Part shown: piece after piece, positions 47,611 through 58,400 of the stretch
Layout: each line of letters opens with the position of its first letter
How positions within the stretch are numbered: position 1 is the first letter of the stretch
Assembly: GCF_030159795.1 (NCBI RefSeq)
Contig: NZ_BSND01000003.1
Coordinates: forward strand, 744,001-808,000
DNA from: Methylophaga thalassica
Lineage (GTDB): Bacteria > Pseudomonadota > Gammaproteobacteria > Nitrosococcales > Methylophagaceae
Direction: 5' to 3'
DNA length: 64,000 nucleotides
Position numbers and translations under genes: made by a program
The notes under the pieces: generated by a model
Told to the model about the DNA's origin: nothing
Databases searched by the model: none
The model's input: only the letters and a program-made list of their open reading frames with translations

Positions 47611-47942
47611 CTTGAAACCTCATACTTTCTAAAACCAAGGGCGAATCTATACCAGAAGCGCCCAGCTTGTGCAAAATTAAAATTAACGTCGATGAACGGG
47701 TGTGGTGATAATTGATTATTTAACAATAAAAAACCATCACTTTTTCTCTTCGTCTCGACATCAGTCTGATTAAAAACCAGAGAGCATGGCACCGAAACGC
47801 GCACCTGTCTATCTTTTTCAACAGTAGATTAGTACGCCTATGTATGGGCATTGGCAAGCCTTTTCAATAGCTGCTGTTAAACCAGCTGAATTTGCTAAAC
47901 TAGCCGCCAATTATTTCACCTTAAAACTCAAACGGATACGGC
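47611..47942. promoter_or_regulatory. dksA promoter in a 332-bp intergenic region
   Basis: On the minus strand a TTGCAC -35 (47669-47674) and TATAGA -10 (47646-47651) are separated by exactly 17 bp, followed by a GC-rich start region (TTCGCCC), giving an RNA start near 47639. GC-rich start regions are typical of promoters repressed by DksA and ppGpp, so autoregulation is possible. In the rest of the gap I see no gene; the reading frame at 47544-47804 overlaps dksA and looks spurious. Confidence 0.6.
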
Positions 47943-49121
47943 ATGACCAAAAAAGTCGCCAGTCGCGCAAACGCAATTTCTCCCTTCCACGTTATGGATA
48001 TTTTGTCTCAGGCTAAACAGCTGGAAGCGGCAGGACAGAACATCATTCATATGGAAGTGGGTGAGCCCGACTTTGACACACCTCAACCGATTATCGAAGC
48101 CGGCATGCATGCATTAAAGCAAGGTAAGACGCATTACACCCCAGCATGTGGTTTGCCTGAATTAAGAGAAGCAATTGCCGATTGGTATGAACAGCAGTAT
48201 GAGGTAAAGGTCAATGCTGAGCGAATTATTGTCACACCAGGCGCATCAGGCGCATTACTTTTGGTAATGGGAGCGTTACTCGAGAAACAGAAGCAGGTGT
48301 TGTTGGCGGATCCCGGTTATCCCTGCAATAAACACTTTGCCAGATTTGTTGAAGGACGCGTCACTAGTATTCCGGTTGATGCGAATAACCAATACCAACT
48401 CACCGCTCAGCATATTGAGCAATATTGGGATGATAATACCGCGATGGCTTTAGTCGCTTCACCATCTAATCCAACAGGCACGGTGTTAACCCAACCAGAC
48501 CTCAAGGAGTTAGCTGCTGCTGTCGCCAGCAAATCAGGGCATCTCGTCGTTGATGAGATTTATCATGGCCTTACCTATGATGGCTTTCACGCGCCCACGG
48601 CCTTATCGGTGAGTGATCAAGTGTTTGTCGTCAACAGCTTTTCGAAATTCTTTGGTATGACGGGGTGGCGTTTGGGCTGGTTAGTGGTGCCGGAAGGCTA
48701 TACCGAGGTGATGGATAAATTAGCCCAAAACCTGTTTCTTGCGCCAATGACTATGTCGCAATATGCTGCACTGGCGGCGTTTCAGCCTAATACTTTAGCG
48801 ATATTAGAACAACGTCGCCAAGCCTTTGAGCGCCGCCGAAATACCTTGCTGCCATTATTGAAAGATATTGGCTTTTCCATTCCCATCACACCTCAAGGTG
48901 CTTTTTATCTTTATGCAGATTGTTCAGTACTGCTAAATGAGCAGATACCCGATAGTATGGCTTTATCCCGGTACCTGCTAAATCAAGCCGGTGTCGCTAT
49001 CACACCAGGTTTGGATTTTGGTCATCATCAAGCTGAGTCACATTGTCGTTTTGCCTATACAAGAGATGAGTCATTGCTGATAGACGCCGCAGAACGTATC
49101 CAACGTGTGATGATTGGATAA
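47943..49121 (+). CDS. Class I/II pyridoxal-phosphate aminotransferase
   Basis: A 392-residue fold-type I aminotransferase. The PLP-binding Lys is in VVNSFSKFFGMTGWRLGW (about residue 234); other elements are MEVGEPDFDTPQPI, HYTPACGLPELREAIADWY, ASPSNPTGTVL and VVDEIYHGLTYDG. The family includes aspartate, alanine and other amino-acid aminotransferases; substrate specificity cannot be read from the sequence. It stands alone downstream of the dksA intergenic region. Confidence 0.88.
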   Translation: MTKKVASRANAISPFHVMDILSQAKQLEAAGQNIIHMEVGEPDFDTPQPIIEAGMHALKQGKTHYTPACGLPELREAIADWYEQQYEVKVNAERIIVTPGASGALLLVMGALLEKQKQVLLADPGYPCNKHFARFVEGRVTSIPVDANNQYQLTAQHIEQYWDDNTAMALVASPSNPTGTVLTQPDLKELAAAVASKSGHLVVDEIYHGLTYDGFHAPTALSVSDQVFVVNSFSKFFGMTGWRLGWLVVPEGYTEVMDKLAQNLFLAPMTMSQYAALAAFQPNTLAILEQRRQAFERRRNTLLPLLKDIGFSIPITPQGAFYLYADCSVLLNEQIPDSMALSRYLLNQAGVAITPGLDFGHHQAESHCRFAYTRDESLLIDAAERIQRVMIG

Positions 49122-49218
49122 ATCAAATAAGGCTTGTTTAGCAAACGCTAATATGGAATAGTCAAATGAGAGTCTGACATCGTCGACTCTATATTCATTA
49201 CCAATCGGATGGGCAGGC

Positions 49219-50100
49219 ATGACAACGGTGATTCACCAACAATTACGCTTCGTTATTGATGAAATTGATAAAGCGATAGACAGTCATCAACAATGGTATC
49301 AACGGCTTTTGCGGGTGTTAGTGTCGCGCGTGGTACCTGATGAAAAAGATCTCAAAAATGATGCACATAAGTCATGTGAATTTGGTGAGTGGTTGTACAC
49401 CTCACATATCGAGCTGATTCAGGACCATCCCACCTTTGTGTCGTTAGGGCATGCCCATGAGAATATGCATAAAAGCGCTAAACAACTTATCGAACTTGTT
49501 GTGTCTGAACAAGCGATACCAGTCACTATGTTTGATGAATTTAACCATGACCTGGAAAAAATGCGCACACAATTCCAAGCATTACGTCATGAATTCGCCA
49601 ACTTGGTACAAAACTTAGATCCTTTAACGGGGGCTCAGACCCGTGCCGGTATGCAGGCTGAGTTAAATAAAGAACATGCTATGGCAAAGCGAAGCCTGCA
49701 ACCCAGTGCATTGGCTATGCTTGATCTGGACCACTTTAAACAGGTGAATGATAACTACGGGCACTCAGTCGGCGATGAGGTATTGATTAAAACGGTCGCG
49801 TGTTTACAGCACGTATTGAGACCTTATGATCAGCTGTATCGCTATGGTGGCGAAGAGTTCCTGATTTGCATGCCCAATACCACATTAGAACAAGCCGAAC
49901 ATGTGGCAGAGCGTATTCGCAGCATGGTTGCAGAACAGCAGATTATTTACGATAAAGAAGGTAACACATTACAAGTCACGGCCTCGATTGGTGTGACATC
50001 CCTTGATCCCGCCTATAGTGTTGACGATGCCATAAACAAGGTGGATGAAGCCATGTACGAGGCGAAAGCGGCTGGTCGCAACTTAGTGAAGGTTCGTTAG
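49219..50100 (+). CDS. Zinc-sensing diguanylate cyclase (DgcZ-like)
   Basis: A 293-residue protein with an N-terminal CZB domain (about 10-115) and a C-terminal GGDEF domain. The CZB domain shows HKSCEFGEWLY and HAHENMHKSAKQL, the Cys and His residues that bind zinc. The cyclase motif is GGEEF (about residue 210), preceded by an inhibitory RPYD site (RxxD) five residues upstream, so product feedback is likely. E. coli DgcZ (YdeH) has the same domain order and length, and zinc inhibits it. I infer zinc-controlled cyclic di-GMP synthesis. Confidence 0.88.
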   Translation: MTTVIHQQLRFVIDEIDKAIDSHQQWYQRLLRVLVSRVVPDEKDLKNDAHKSCEFGEWLYTSHIELIQDHPTFVSLGHAHENMHKSAKQLIELVVSEQAIPVTMFDEFNHDLEKMRTQFQALRHEFANLVQNLDPLTGAQTRAGMQAELNKEHAMAKRSLQPSALAMLDLDHFKQVNDNYGHSVGDEVLIKTVACLQHVLRPYDQLYRYGGEEFLICMPNTTLEQAEHVAERIRSMVAEQQIIYDKEGNTLQVTASIGVTSLDPAYSVDDAINKVDEAMYEAKAAGRNLVKVR

Positions 50101-50115
50101 CGACTGCTGACCGTT

Positions 50116-51006
50116 TTAATTAAATGTCCAGGCGAGGATACGTGTGATTTTGTTACCTTGATACATATCAATTTGTTTTACCTCAGTGGCGTCCAGTTTT
50201 TGAATTAACTTAATTGCCGGTTTTACGTTCTCAATTTTTGAGACCAGACTGGTAAACCAGCGACATTGCTCGGCAAATGCCTGACTCTCACGAATCATCT
50301 TTTTGATAAACAGTTTTTCACCGCCATTGCACCATAATTCGGCGGCTGAACCGCCAAAATTCAATGTAGGCTTATTGGTTTTTAGCTTTAAATTATGTAG
50401 TTTTTGTTGATGCGTTTTTAATGCTTCTTCAGCAGAAGCATGAAAAGGCGGATTACACACGCTCACATCAAATCGCTCACCTTGCTTAATGATGCCTTCA
50501 AATATGTGATGTGGATTTGGCTGGTGACGCAGTGTCACCTGTGTTTGTAATGTTGTGTTTTTATCGAGTATAGCGGCGACATTGTTGAGTGACGTTTCAT
50601 TGATATCACTGCCCACACATTGCCAGCCATAACACCGACTGGCTAACAGAGAATAAATGCCATTGGCGCCAATACCTATATCGAGCATTCTGATATCGCT
50701 AGTACGCTCTGAAACACCTAATAAATCAGCTATGTAGTGGATATAGTCGACGCGTCCAGGAATCGGCGGGCACAAGGCACCATCGGGGATAGACCAGTCC
50801 TTGATTTGATAATGATGTGCCAGCAGAGCGGCATTAAGCTGTTTGACGGCCTCAGCATCACTGTAGTCGATAGATAAATGACCAAAATCATTGGTGAATA
50901 CAAAAGCGTCTATGGGGCGATGACTGGCTATCAACCCAAGAAAGTCATAACCGTGATTATGAAGGTTTCTAGGATGTAAACCTTTGTCAGGTGAGCGTTT
51001 AGTCAT
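50116..51006 (-). CDS. rlmF: 23S rRNA (adenine-1618-N6)-methyltransferase
   Basis: RlmF methylates A1618 of 23S rRNA. The 296-residue protein has the family N terminus (KGLHPRNLHNHGYDFLGL), the SAM-binding RMLDIGIGANGIYSLLA, the catalytic NPPFHASAEEA (about residue 187), LNFGGSAAELWCNGGE and a C-terminal KITRILAWTF. Length and motifs fit E. coli RlmF (YbiN). It is convergent with the diguanylate cyclase gene (15 bp apart). Confidence 0.94.
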   Translation of the reverse strand: MTKRSPDKGLHPRNLHNHGYDFLGLIASHRPIDAFVFTNDFGHLSIDYSDAEAVKQLNAALLAHHYQIKDWSIPDGALCPPIPGRVDYIHYIADLLGVSERTSDIRMLDIGIGANGIYSLLASRCYGWQCVGSDINETSLNNVAAILDKNTTLQTQVTLRHQPNPHHIFEGIIKQGERFDVSVCNPPFHASAEEALKTHQQKLHNLKLKTNKPTLNFGGSAAELWCNGGEKLFIKKMIRESQAFAEQCRWFTSLVSKIENVKPAIKLIQKLDATEVKQIDMYQGNKITRILAWTFN

Positions 51007-51083
51007 TTTTTTGATAGGCGTTGGCTATGGCACGGAGAGCGCTCTCAACTTAATGAGATGCCATTATAAGCGTGGCGAGTGGC

Positions 51084-51127
51084 AATAAAAAATAATATGC
51101 TCAACCTGACCGTGAGATCAGGTTGAG
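51084..51127 (-). terminator. Terminator downstream of the metY-type pseudogene
   Basis: CTCAACCTGA (51100-51109) and TCAGGTTGAG (51118-51127) form a 10-bp stem with an 8-nt loop. On the minus strand a T-rich stretch (ATTATTTTTTATTG) follows a few bases downstream. Confidence 0.7.
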
Positions 51128-51142
51128 ATAAATAAAGCTGTT

Positions 51143-52293
51143 TTATGCTTTTTCCAGTGCCTGAGCGATATCAGCAATAATGTCGTCAATATGTTCAATC
51201 CCGACCGAAATCCGCACTAAGTCTTCTGATACGCCTGCGGTGGCCAGCTCTTCCGGGTTTAACTGACGATGAGTGGTGGTAGCAGGGTGGCAGGCCAGTG
51301 ATTTTGCATCACCAATATTGACCAGACGTAAAATCATCTGCAAAGCATCAATAAAGCGGGCACCTGCTTCTTTGCCTCCGGTGATGCCAAAGCTGAGAAT
51401 ACCGGAAGCCTGACCTTTGGTAATTTTCTGGCAGACCGCATGATAGGGGCTGTTTTCTAAAGCCGCGTAATTGACCCATTCCACTTTAGGGTGTTGTTGC
51501 AAATAATTAGCGACTTTCAGTGCATTCTCACAGTGACGTTCCATTCTTAAACCCAAGGTTTCAAGACCCTGCATTAATAAAAAGGCACTGTGAGGAGACA
51601 AGGCTGAACCCGTATTACGCAGCGGAATGACACGACAACGACCAATATAGGCGGCAGGCCCTAATGCTTCTGTATAGACCACGCCATGGTAAGAAGGATC
51701 AGGTTCGTTAAGCATCGGGAAACGATCTTTATTCGCCACCCAGTCAAAACGACCTGAGTCGACAATCATGCCGCCAACTGTTGTGCCATGACCGCCGACC
51801 AACGCTGTATATCAACGATATTACCGGCAGGGTTACCAATTGATTCACAGAATAAGGCTTTGGTTTTCTCGTCAATCAGGCTTTCGATTTTGTCGTAATC
51901 GTCAAAAGAGGCCATACGCACCGTAATCCCTTGTCGCGGGAAGGTATGTGCAAACAGGTTGAAGCTACCACCATAGAGTTGAGTGCTGCTGACAATATTG
52001 TCACCTGCTTCCGCAATCGCCTGGATAGCATAGGTAATCGCTGACATGCCGGATGCCACGGCCAGACCAGCAATACCGCCTTCCATCTCGGCAAGACGTT
52101 TTTCCAGCACGTCATTGGTTGGGTTCATAATTCGTGTGTAAATATTGCCCGGAACTTTCAGGTCAAATAAATCAGCGCCGTGCTGAGTATCGTCAAACGT
52201 ATATGAGGTCGTTTGGTAGATAGGAACGGCAGCTGATTTAGTCGTCGGTTCAGATTCATAACCGTGATGTAAGGCGAGTGATTCTAATCGCAT
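51143..52293 (-). pseudogene. O-acetylhomoserine aminocarboxypropyltransferase (metY type), internal deletion and frameshift
   Basis: Two overlapping frames encode the N-terminal and C-terminal halves of one PLP enzyme that makes homocysteine from O-acetylhomoserine and sulfide. The first frame (down to about 51766) runs from MRLESLALHHGYESEP to NPAGNIVDI, then reads out of frame as QRWSAVMAQQ and stops. The second frame resumes at GGHGTTVGGMIVDSGRFDW. Normal enzymes have about 44 residues between VDI and GGHG, including the PLP-binding Lys (SLTKY); here only 11 bases (51797-51807) remain. About 121 bp are thus missing, and the frame changes. I start at 52293, where GGAGAG precedes the ATG. 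Neither fragment could be active alone. Confidence 0.85.
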
Positions 52294-52399
52294 AATTCTC
52301 TCCATAAGCGCTGAGTTATATCATTTTATTGTGGTTAAGCTTGTCTACATGGCAGAGATTAACATGAGTACGCATGATGAGAGGTAATTGGTCACATGA

Positions 52400-52438
52400 G
52401 ATATAAAAAGCAGAGCCACAAGACCATGACTCTGCTTT
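52400..52438 (-). terminator. Terminator of the copper P-type ATPase gene
   Basis: On the minus strand AAAGCAGAG and CTCTGCTTT (52407-52415 with 52430-52438) form a 9-bp stem, followed by TTATAT. It lies 31 bp downstream of the ATPase stop. Confidence 0.75.
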
Positions 52439-52469
52439 AAAGAAGAACAAGTTTAAGCTTCTGAAAAGC

Positions 52470-54926
52470 TTATAACTTTAACCGGCGTAAGCGTAAAGCA
52501 TTGCCAATAACGGATACTGAGCTGAGACTCATCGCGGCGGCTGCCACCATCGGCGAAAGCAATAATCCAAAAAATGGATATAAAATCCCGGCGGCCACGG
52601 GCACACCCAGCGAGTTATAAATAAAGGCAAAGAACAGGTTTTGTCGGATATTTTTCATGGTGGCCCGACTCAGTTTGAGCGCCTGATAAATACCTCTTAA
52701 ATCACCTTTCACTAGAGTCATGCCAGCGCTTTCAACAGCGACATCGGTGCCTGTGCCCATCGCTATACCAATGTTTGCCTGAGCCAGTGCTGGCGCATCG
52801 TTGATACCATCACCAGCCATTGCGACAATACGTCCCTGACTTTGCAAATCTTTAATATGCTGATTTTTCTGTTCCGGTTGCACATCAGCATGCACTTCAT
52901 CAATGTTCAGCTGTTTTGCCACAGCATTGGCTGTGACATGATTGTCACCGGTCAGCATCACAATACGGATACCTTCTTTATGCAAGGCATCAATAGCGGC
53001 TTTGGTGGTGTCTTTAATCGGATCTGCGACGGCAACTAGTCCAGCTGCTTGACCGTCTACAGCCAGTAACATCACGCTGTCACCTTGCTGACGTAATGCT
53101 TCTGCTCGTGATTCAAGCCCACTGACATCAACCTTATTGGCTTGCATCAAGGCTTTATTGCCAAACAAAATAGATTTACCATCAACGCTGCCGCTGATTC
53201 CCTGACCGGTATGTGACTGAAACTGTTTGGCTTCAGCAAGTGATAGATTTTGTTTTTTTGCTGCCGCAATTAATGCGGTTGCCAGCGGATGTTCGCTATG
53301 TTGCTCCAGGCTGGCAGCCCACTGCAATAAAGCATTTTTTTCAAAGCCAACAACGGCTTCGATAACAGAAAGCTCAGGTTTACCTTGAGTTAAGGTGCCG
53401 GTTTTATCGACAACTAGCGTGTCGATTTTTTCCATACTCTCTAAGGCTTCTGCATTTTTAATCAACACACCATGAGCTGCACCACGGCCGGTGCCCACCA
53501 TAATTGACATCGGCGTCGCCAAACCCAGAGCACAAGGGCAGGCAATGATTAATACTGCCACAGCATTGATTAAAGCATGTGCCAGTTTTGGATCGGGACC
53601 GACTACAAACCAGACAATAAACGTAATAACGGCCACTGCAATCACAGTCGGTACAAAATAGCCTGCGACTTTATCTACCAGTTTTTGTATTGGTGCCCGG
53701 GAACGCTGTGCTTCAGCGACCATTTTCACGATTTGTGAGAGCAGGGTGTCACTACCCACTTTTTCAGCCTGCATTAACAAACTACCAGTGCCGTTGACTG
53801 TGCCACCGACCAGTTTGTCATCGACTTTTTTATTCACCGGCATGGCTTCGCCTGTGACCATGGATTCATCAATGTGACTTTCGCCTTCGATGACCAAGCC
53901 ATCAACAGGAATTTTCTCACCAGGACGAATCCGTAATTTGTCACCCACTTTGACTTGATCCAGTGGGATATCTTTTTCATGGCCACAGTCGGTGACTTTT
54001 CGTGCTGTTTTTGGCGCCAAATCCATTAATAGTTTGATGGCAGTATTGGTTTGGCTGCGAGCCCTCAATTCTAATACTTGACCCAACAGTACTAACACCG
54101 TAATGACGGCGGCAGCTTCAAAGTAAACGGCTACCACACCGTCGTGTTGCATGCTGACTGGAAATACGCCAGGAAAGAGCAATGCAATGATGCTGTATGT
54201 CCAGGCGACACTCACGCCAAGTCCGATCAGGGTGAACATATTTAAGTGGCCAGTTTTTACTGATTGCACAGCACGCACCAGAAATGGCCAGCCAGCCCAG
54301 AATACAACAGGTGTGGCGAGTATGAATTCTGCCCAATGCCATTGTTGGATACTGGTATCTACTGGAAACAGTGATGGTGCCATCTCTAGTAACATGGCAA
54401 TAAAAAACACAGGTAACGCTAATAAACCACCAACGATGAAGCGTTTCAGCATGTCTTTGTATTCGCTGTTATCCGGTTCGACTTCAACTGTTGTTGCTTC
54501 CAGTGCCATACCACAGATTGGACAATCCCCCGGCTCATCTTGTTGGATTTCTGGATGCATAGGGCAGGTGTATTGGGTTTTTTGACTAGAAGAAACGGGA
54601 TTTTCAGGTTCTAAAGCCATGCCACATTTCGGGCAGCTGCCGGGACCATCATTACGTACACCTTCACACATAGGGCAAATATAGTCGCCTTTAGCGCCGG
54701 ATTGAGCATGCGGGTGATTATCAGGATTAGGCTGATGATCATGTTTGCCACTGCAACAGCTTTTAGCTGAATCTGTTTCAGGTTTATTAAGATAAAACTG
54801 TGGGTCAGCCTTAAAATTATTTAAGCAGTGTTGAGAACAAAAGACGTAATTTTTATGCTTATGGCTGGTTTGGTATTTCGCTGTTTTTTCATCAACCTGC
54901 ATACCGCATACGGGATCAGTCGTCAT
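52470..54926 (-). CDS. Copper-translocating P1B-type ATPase with YHS and heavy-metal-binding N terminus
   Basis: An 818-residue P1B metal pump. Instead of HMA domains the N terminus has a YHS domain ([26 protein letters not shown], residues 4-46) and two metal-binding modules, [26 protein letters not shown]-like and [25 protein letters not shown]-like (about 80-145). The membrane motif CPC occurs in [12 protein letters not shown] (about 462), the phosphorylation site in [12 protein letters not shown] (about 505), and the hinge in [16 protein letters not shown] and the Met/His/Cys-rich N terminus point to Cu(I)/Ag(I). A divergent MerR regulator and operator control it. Confidence 0.93.
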   Translation of the reverse strand: MTTDPVCGMQVDEKTAKYQTSHKHKNYVFCSQHCLNNFKADPQFYLNKPETDSAKSCCSGKHDHQPNPDNHPHAQSGAKGDYICPMCEGVRNDGPGSCPKCGMALEPENPVSSSQKTQYTCPMHPEIQQDEPGDCPICGMALEATTVEVEPDNSEYKDMLKRFIVGGLLALPVFFIAMLLEMAPSLFPVDTSIQQWHWAEFILATPVVFWAGWPFLVRAVQSVKTGHLNMFTLIGLGVSVAWTYSIIALLFPGVFPVSMQHDGVVAVYFEAAAVITVLVLLGQVLELRARSQTNTAIKLLMDLAPKTARKVTDCGHEKDIPLDQVKVGDKLRIRPGEKIPVDGLVIEGESHIDESMVTGEAMPVNKKVDDKLVGGTVNGTGSLLMQAEKVGSDTLLSQIVKMVAEAQRSRAPIQKLVDKVAGYFVPTVIAVAVITFIVWFVVGPDPKLAHALINAVAVLIIACPCALGLATPMSIMVGTGRGAAHGVLIKNAEALESMEKIDTLVVDKTGTLTQGKPELSVIEAVVGFEKNALLQWAASLEQHSEHPLATALIAAAKKQNLSLAEAKQFQSHTGQGISGSVDGKSILFGNKALMQANKVDVSGLESRAEALRQQGDSVMLLAVDGQAAGLVAVADPIKDTTKAAIDALHKEGIRIVMLTGDNHVTANAVAKQLNIDEVHADVQPEQKNQHIKDLQSQGRIVAMAGDGINDAPALAQANIGIAMGTGTDVAVESAGMTLVKGDLRGIYQALKLSRATMKNIRQNLFFAFIYNSLGVPVAAGILYPFFGLLLSPMVAAAAMSLSSVSVIGNALRLRRLKL

Positions 54927-55023
54927 TGTCTTCTCCTGAAATAGTTTGCTTTATCAATATGATAACGCTGTTATTCACCCAATGGTTTATCACTGTAGTG
55001 ATTATGATGATTGAGTTGTTTAG

Positions 55024-55055
55024 ACTATAGAGTACGTACCATAGTACAGAGTCAA
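55024..55055 (-). promoter_or_regulatory. MerR-type promoter/operator of the copper ATPase gene
   Basis: On the minus strand TTGACT (55050-55055) and TATAGT (55024-55029) are separated by a 20-bp spacer that contains the partly palindromic GTAC-TATG-GTAC core. An overlong spacer with a central dyad is the hallmark of MerR-family promoters. The site begins only 8 bp from the merR start, so it probably also represses merR. Confidence 0.75.
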
Positions 55056-55062
55056 GAGCCTT

Positions 55063-55458
55063 ATGAAAAAAGACAGTTGGACCATTGGACAATTCGCTAA
55101 ACAAGTCGATGTGACGGTGGAAACCGTCCGTTATTATCAACGTAAAGGTCTGCTTGATATACCTGTAGCTAATGGAGGTATTCGACGATATGGCATGCAG
55201 GATCTTCGCCGCCTTAAATTCATTCGCAAAGCCCAGGAAGCCGGGTTTACTTTGCGTGAAATTAAAGAGCTGATCGGGCTCGACTCGACACAAGACCATC
55301 ATCGTGCCTTCCAGCTCGCCATGCGACGATTACATGAGTTGGATGCCAAAATAGCCGAAATGCAGCAAGCCCGTGACAGTCTTAAACGCCTGGCGGGTAA
55401 CTGTGCCGCAGGCGGCGAAAGCAAACCTTGTGCAATACTGGCGGCGTTTAATGTCTGA
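55063..55458 (+). CDS. MerR family metal-responsive regulator
   Basis: A 131-residue regulator with the N-terminal HTH (TIGQFAKQVDVTVETVRYYQRKGLL), the RRLKFIRKAQEAGFTLREIKELIGL coupling region, and a C-terminal helix ending in GNCAAGGESKPCAIL. The two cysteines (about residues 115 and 123, spaced by 7) match the CueR-type metal loop. The third Cys of MerR (position 82) is absent (DSTQDHH instead), so mercury sensing is unlikely and copper/silver or another metal is favoured. Confidence 0.88.
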   Translation: MKKDSWTIGQFAKQVDVTVETVRYYQRKGLLDIPVANGGIRRYGMQDLRRLKFIRKAQEAGFTLREIKELIGLDSTQDHHRAFQLAMRRLHELDAKIAEMQQARDSLKRLAGNCAAGGESKPCAILAAFNV

Positions 55459-55478
55459 TTTATGTTTGCATTACACAT

Positions 55479-58400
55479 CTATTTTCGATGCTCAATAAAC
55501 TGTAAAACCAGACCATAAATTAACGGTAAAACAAACAGCGCTAATACGGTAACGGAAATCATTCCGCCTACCATAGGCGCAGCAATGCGCTGCATCACAT
55601 CACTGCCGGTACCATGACTCCATAAAATGGGCAGCAGGCCAGCGGTAATGGCGATAGCGGTCATGGCAACTGGACGGACTCTTTCTGCACTGCCTGAAAA
55701 CACAGCTTGCCAGATAGCCTCTTTGGTGAGTTGTTGTTGTGGGTTCTGTTTCCTGACTTCATCTATCTTCTGATCGATAAAGGTTAGAACTAACACACCA
55801 ATCTCAGCAGCAACGCCAGCTAGTGCAATAAAACCGACAGCAACGGCAACAGAGAAGTTAAATCCAAGCCAATAGAGCAACCATAAACCGCCAATGCTGG
55901 CAAACGGAATCGACAGCATCACGATAAGCGGTGACCGAATATTACGGAAGTTGAGGTATAACAATAAAAAGATAAGTAACAGTGTCAGAGGAATCACTAA
56001 TTTAAGTCGCTCTGCTGCCCGTTGCATATACTCAAACTGCCCTGACCAACTGAGGGTATAACCCGGTGGCAGCGATACCTTTTCATCAATCAATTGACGT
56101 GCTTTCTCTACATAGCCGCCGATATCATCGGATTTTATATCAATATAGACCCAGGCATTGGGCCGTGAGTTTTCTGTCTTGATGACTGGGGCACCGCGTT
56201 TGAGACTCAAATCTGCCAGCTGCGATAAGGGTATCTGAGCCCCCGTTGGCGCGGATATCAGGGTGCGTTTAAGCTCATTTAAGTTATCACGCATATCCCG
56301 TGGATAACGCAAATTGACGGGATATCGCTCCAGGCCTTCAACCGTATAGGTGACATTCATGCCGCCAATGGCTGTCTGGATAACATCTTGTACATCGGCG
56401 ATATGCAATCCATAACGCGCAATTTCATCTCTGTTGATGTTGATATCAACAAAATATCCCCCCGTGGCCTTATCTCCAAACGCCGATAAGGTTTCCGGTA
56501 AGGTCTTAACCAACTGTTCAACTTGGGCCGTCAGTATATTGAGCTCGGTTAAACTGGGGCCACTGATTTTAATACCGACGGGGGTTTTAATGCCGGTAGA
56601 TAACATATCCAGCCGTGTTTTAATGGGCATTGTCCAGCTGTTGGTCAGGCCTGGAAACTGGATGGCGTCATCCAGCTCATTCATCAGCTCACGCGTGGTT
56701 TTGGCCGGATCAGGCCATTGTTCACGGGGTTTTAAACGAATGGTCGTTTCGAACATGGATAACGGGGCAGGATCCGTGGCGGTTTCAGCGCGACCTGCTT
56801 TGCCAAATACCGACGCCACTTCTGGAAAGGTAGTGAGAATCTTATCCGTTTGCTGAACTAACTCCCGCGCTTTAGAGATGGACAGGCCGGGGTAGGTCGT
56901 CGGCATATACAAAATATCACCTTCATCGAGTGGTGGCATAAACTCGCTACCTGTTCGTTGTATCGGAATGATGCTGACAGCTAACAGCAGTGCTGTGATG
57001 AGCAGTACGGAAAAGCGGTAACGAATGCAAAACTTCAGCACCGGCCGATGAAGTCCATGTAATAAGCGATTTAAAGGGTTTTTTTCTTCGGCAAGAATAT
57101 TACCGCGAATGAGTAAGCCCATTAGAACGGGTACTAAACTAATGGCCAATATAGCTGCTGCTGCCATCGCATAGGTTTTGGTGAAAGCCAATGGGCTGAA
57201 TAAACGACCTTCCTGAGCCTGAAGCGTGAATACCGGCAGAAAGGACACCGTGATAATCAGAAGCGAGAAAAATAAAGCCGGTCCTACTTCTTTAGAAGCA
57301 TCCGCTATTGCTTGCCAGCGTTCAGAAGAAGAGAGTTTTCTGCCTAAGTCAGTTGCGGCTTTTTCCAGATGTTTGTGTGCATTTTCAATCATCACGATGG
57401 CACCATCAATCATCGCACCTATCGCAATCGCAATGCCGCCAAGTGACATGATATTGGCATTAATGCCTTGCCAGTGCATCACAATAAATGCCATCAATAT
57501 GCCAATAGGTAAGGTAACAATCGCGACCAGTGCAGAGCGGGCATGGAACAGAAAAACAATACAAATCAAGCTGACAATCAGCGATTCTTCCAGCAGCTTA
57601 TGTTTCAGATTATTCACACCACGATGAATCAAATCACTGCGGTCATAAACCGCCTGTATTTCAACACCTTCTGGCAGACTTTTTTCCAGTTCCTTAAGCT
57701 TCTTCTTCACATTATTAATGGTGCTGAGTGCATTTTCGCCATAACGCATGACCACAATACCGCCGGCGACTTCACCTTCACCATTCAGCTCGGCAAGTCC
57801 ACGACGTAAGTCAGGCCCGTAGTGAATATTAGCAATATCGGCCAGACGAATTGGGGTGCCATCTTCAGTCACACTGACGGCAATGGAACGAATATCATCA
57901 AGTGACTGGATGTAACCCAATCCACGCACCATATATTCGGTTTCTGCCATTTCAATTAATTTACCGCCAACATCACTATTCGAACGCTGGATGGCTGTTT
58001 TCACTTTGGATAATGGAATGTGGTAATTCAGCAGGGCATTGGGATCCACTTCGATTTGATATTGTTTGACATAACCGCCGATCGAAGCCACTTCTGCCAC
58101 GCCATCTACGGTTTGCAGTGGATAACGTAAATACCAGTCCTGTATGGAACGCAGTTGTGCTAAGTCATGACGACCACTTGTATCGACTAACGCATATTCA
58201 TACACCCAGCCAACTCCGGTTGCATCGGGTCCAAGACTTGGCGATACACCTTCTGGCAGGCGGTTACTGACATAATTCAGATATTCCAGTACCCGTGACC
58301 TAGCCCAATACATATCAGTATTGTCTTCAAAAATAATGTAAACAAACGACAGACCAAAAAAGGAATAGCCGCGTACAGACTTTGCTTTAGGCACGGCTAA

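Noticed and set aside
47544-47804. 86-codon frame on the minus strand upstream of dksA
   Set aside because: It overlaps the 5' end of dksA and its promoter, and its product is not family-like; the sequence is better explained by the dksA promoter region.
52306-52469. Search for a SAM-type riboswitch in front of the metY-type gene
   Set aside because: The leader is short and lacks the conserved core motifs of SAM riboswitches.
54916-55302. 128-codon frame on the minus strand covering the MerR gene
   Set aside because: It is the shadow of the MerR gene and includes its operator; the MerR frame has clear family motifs.
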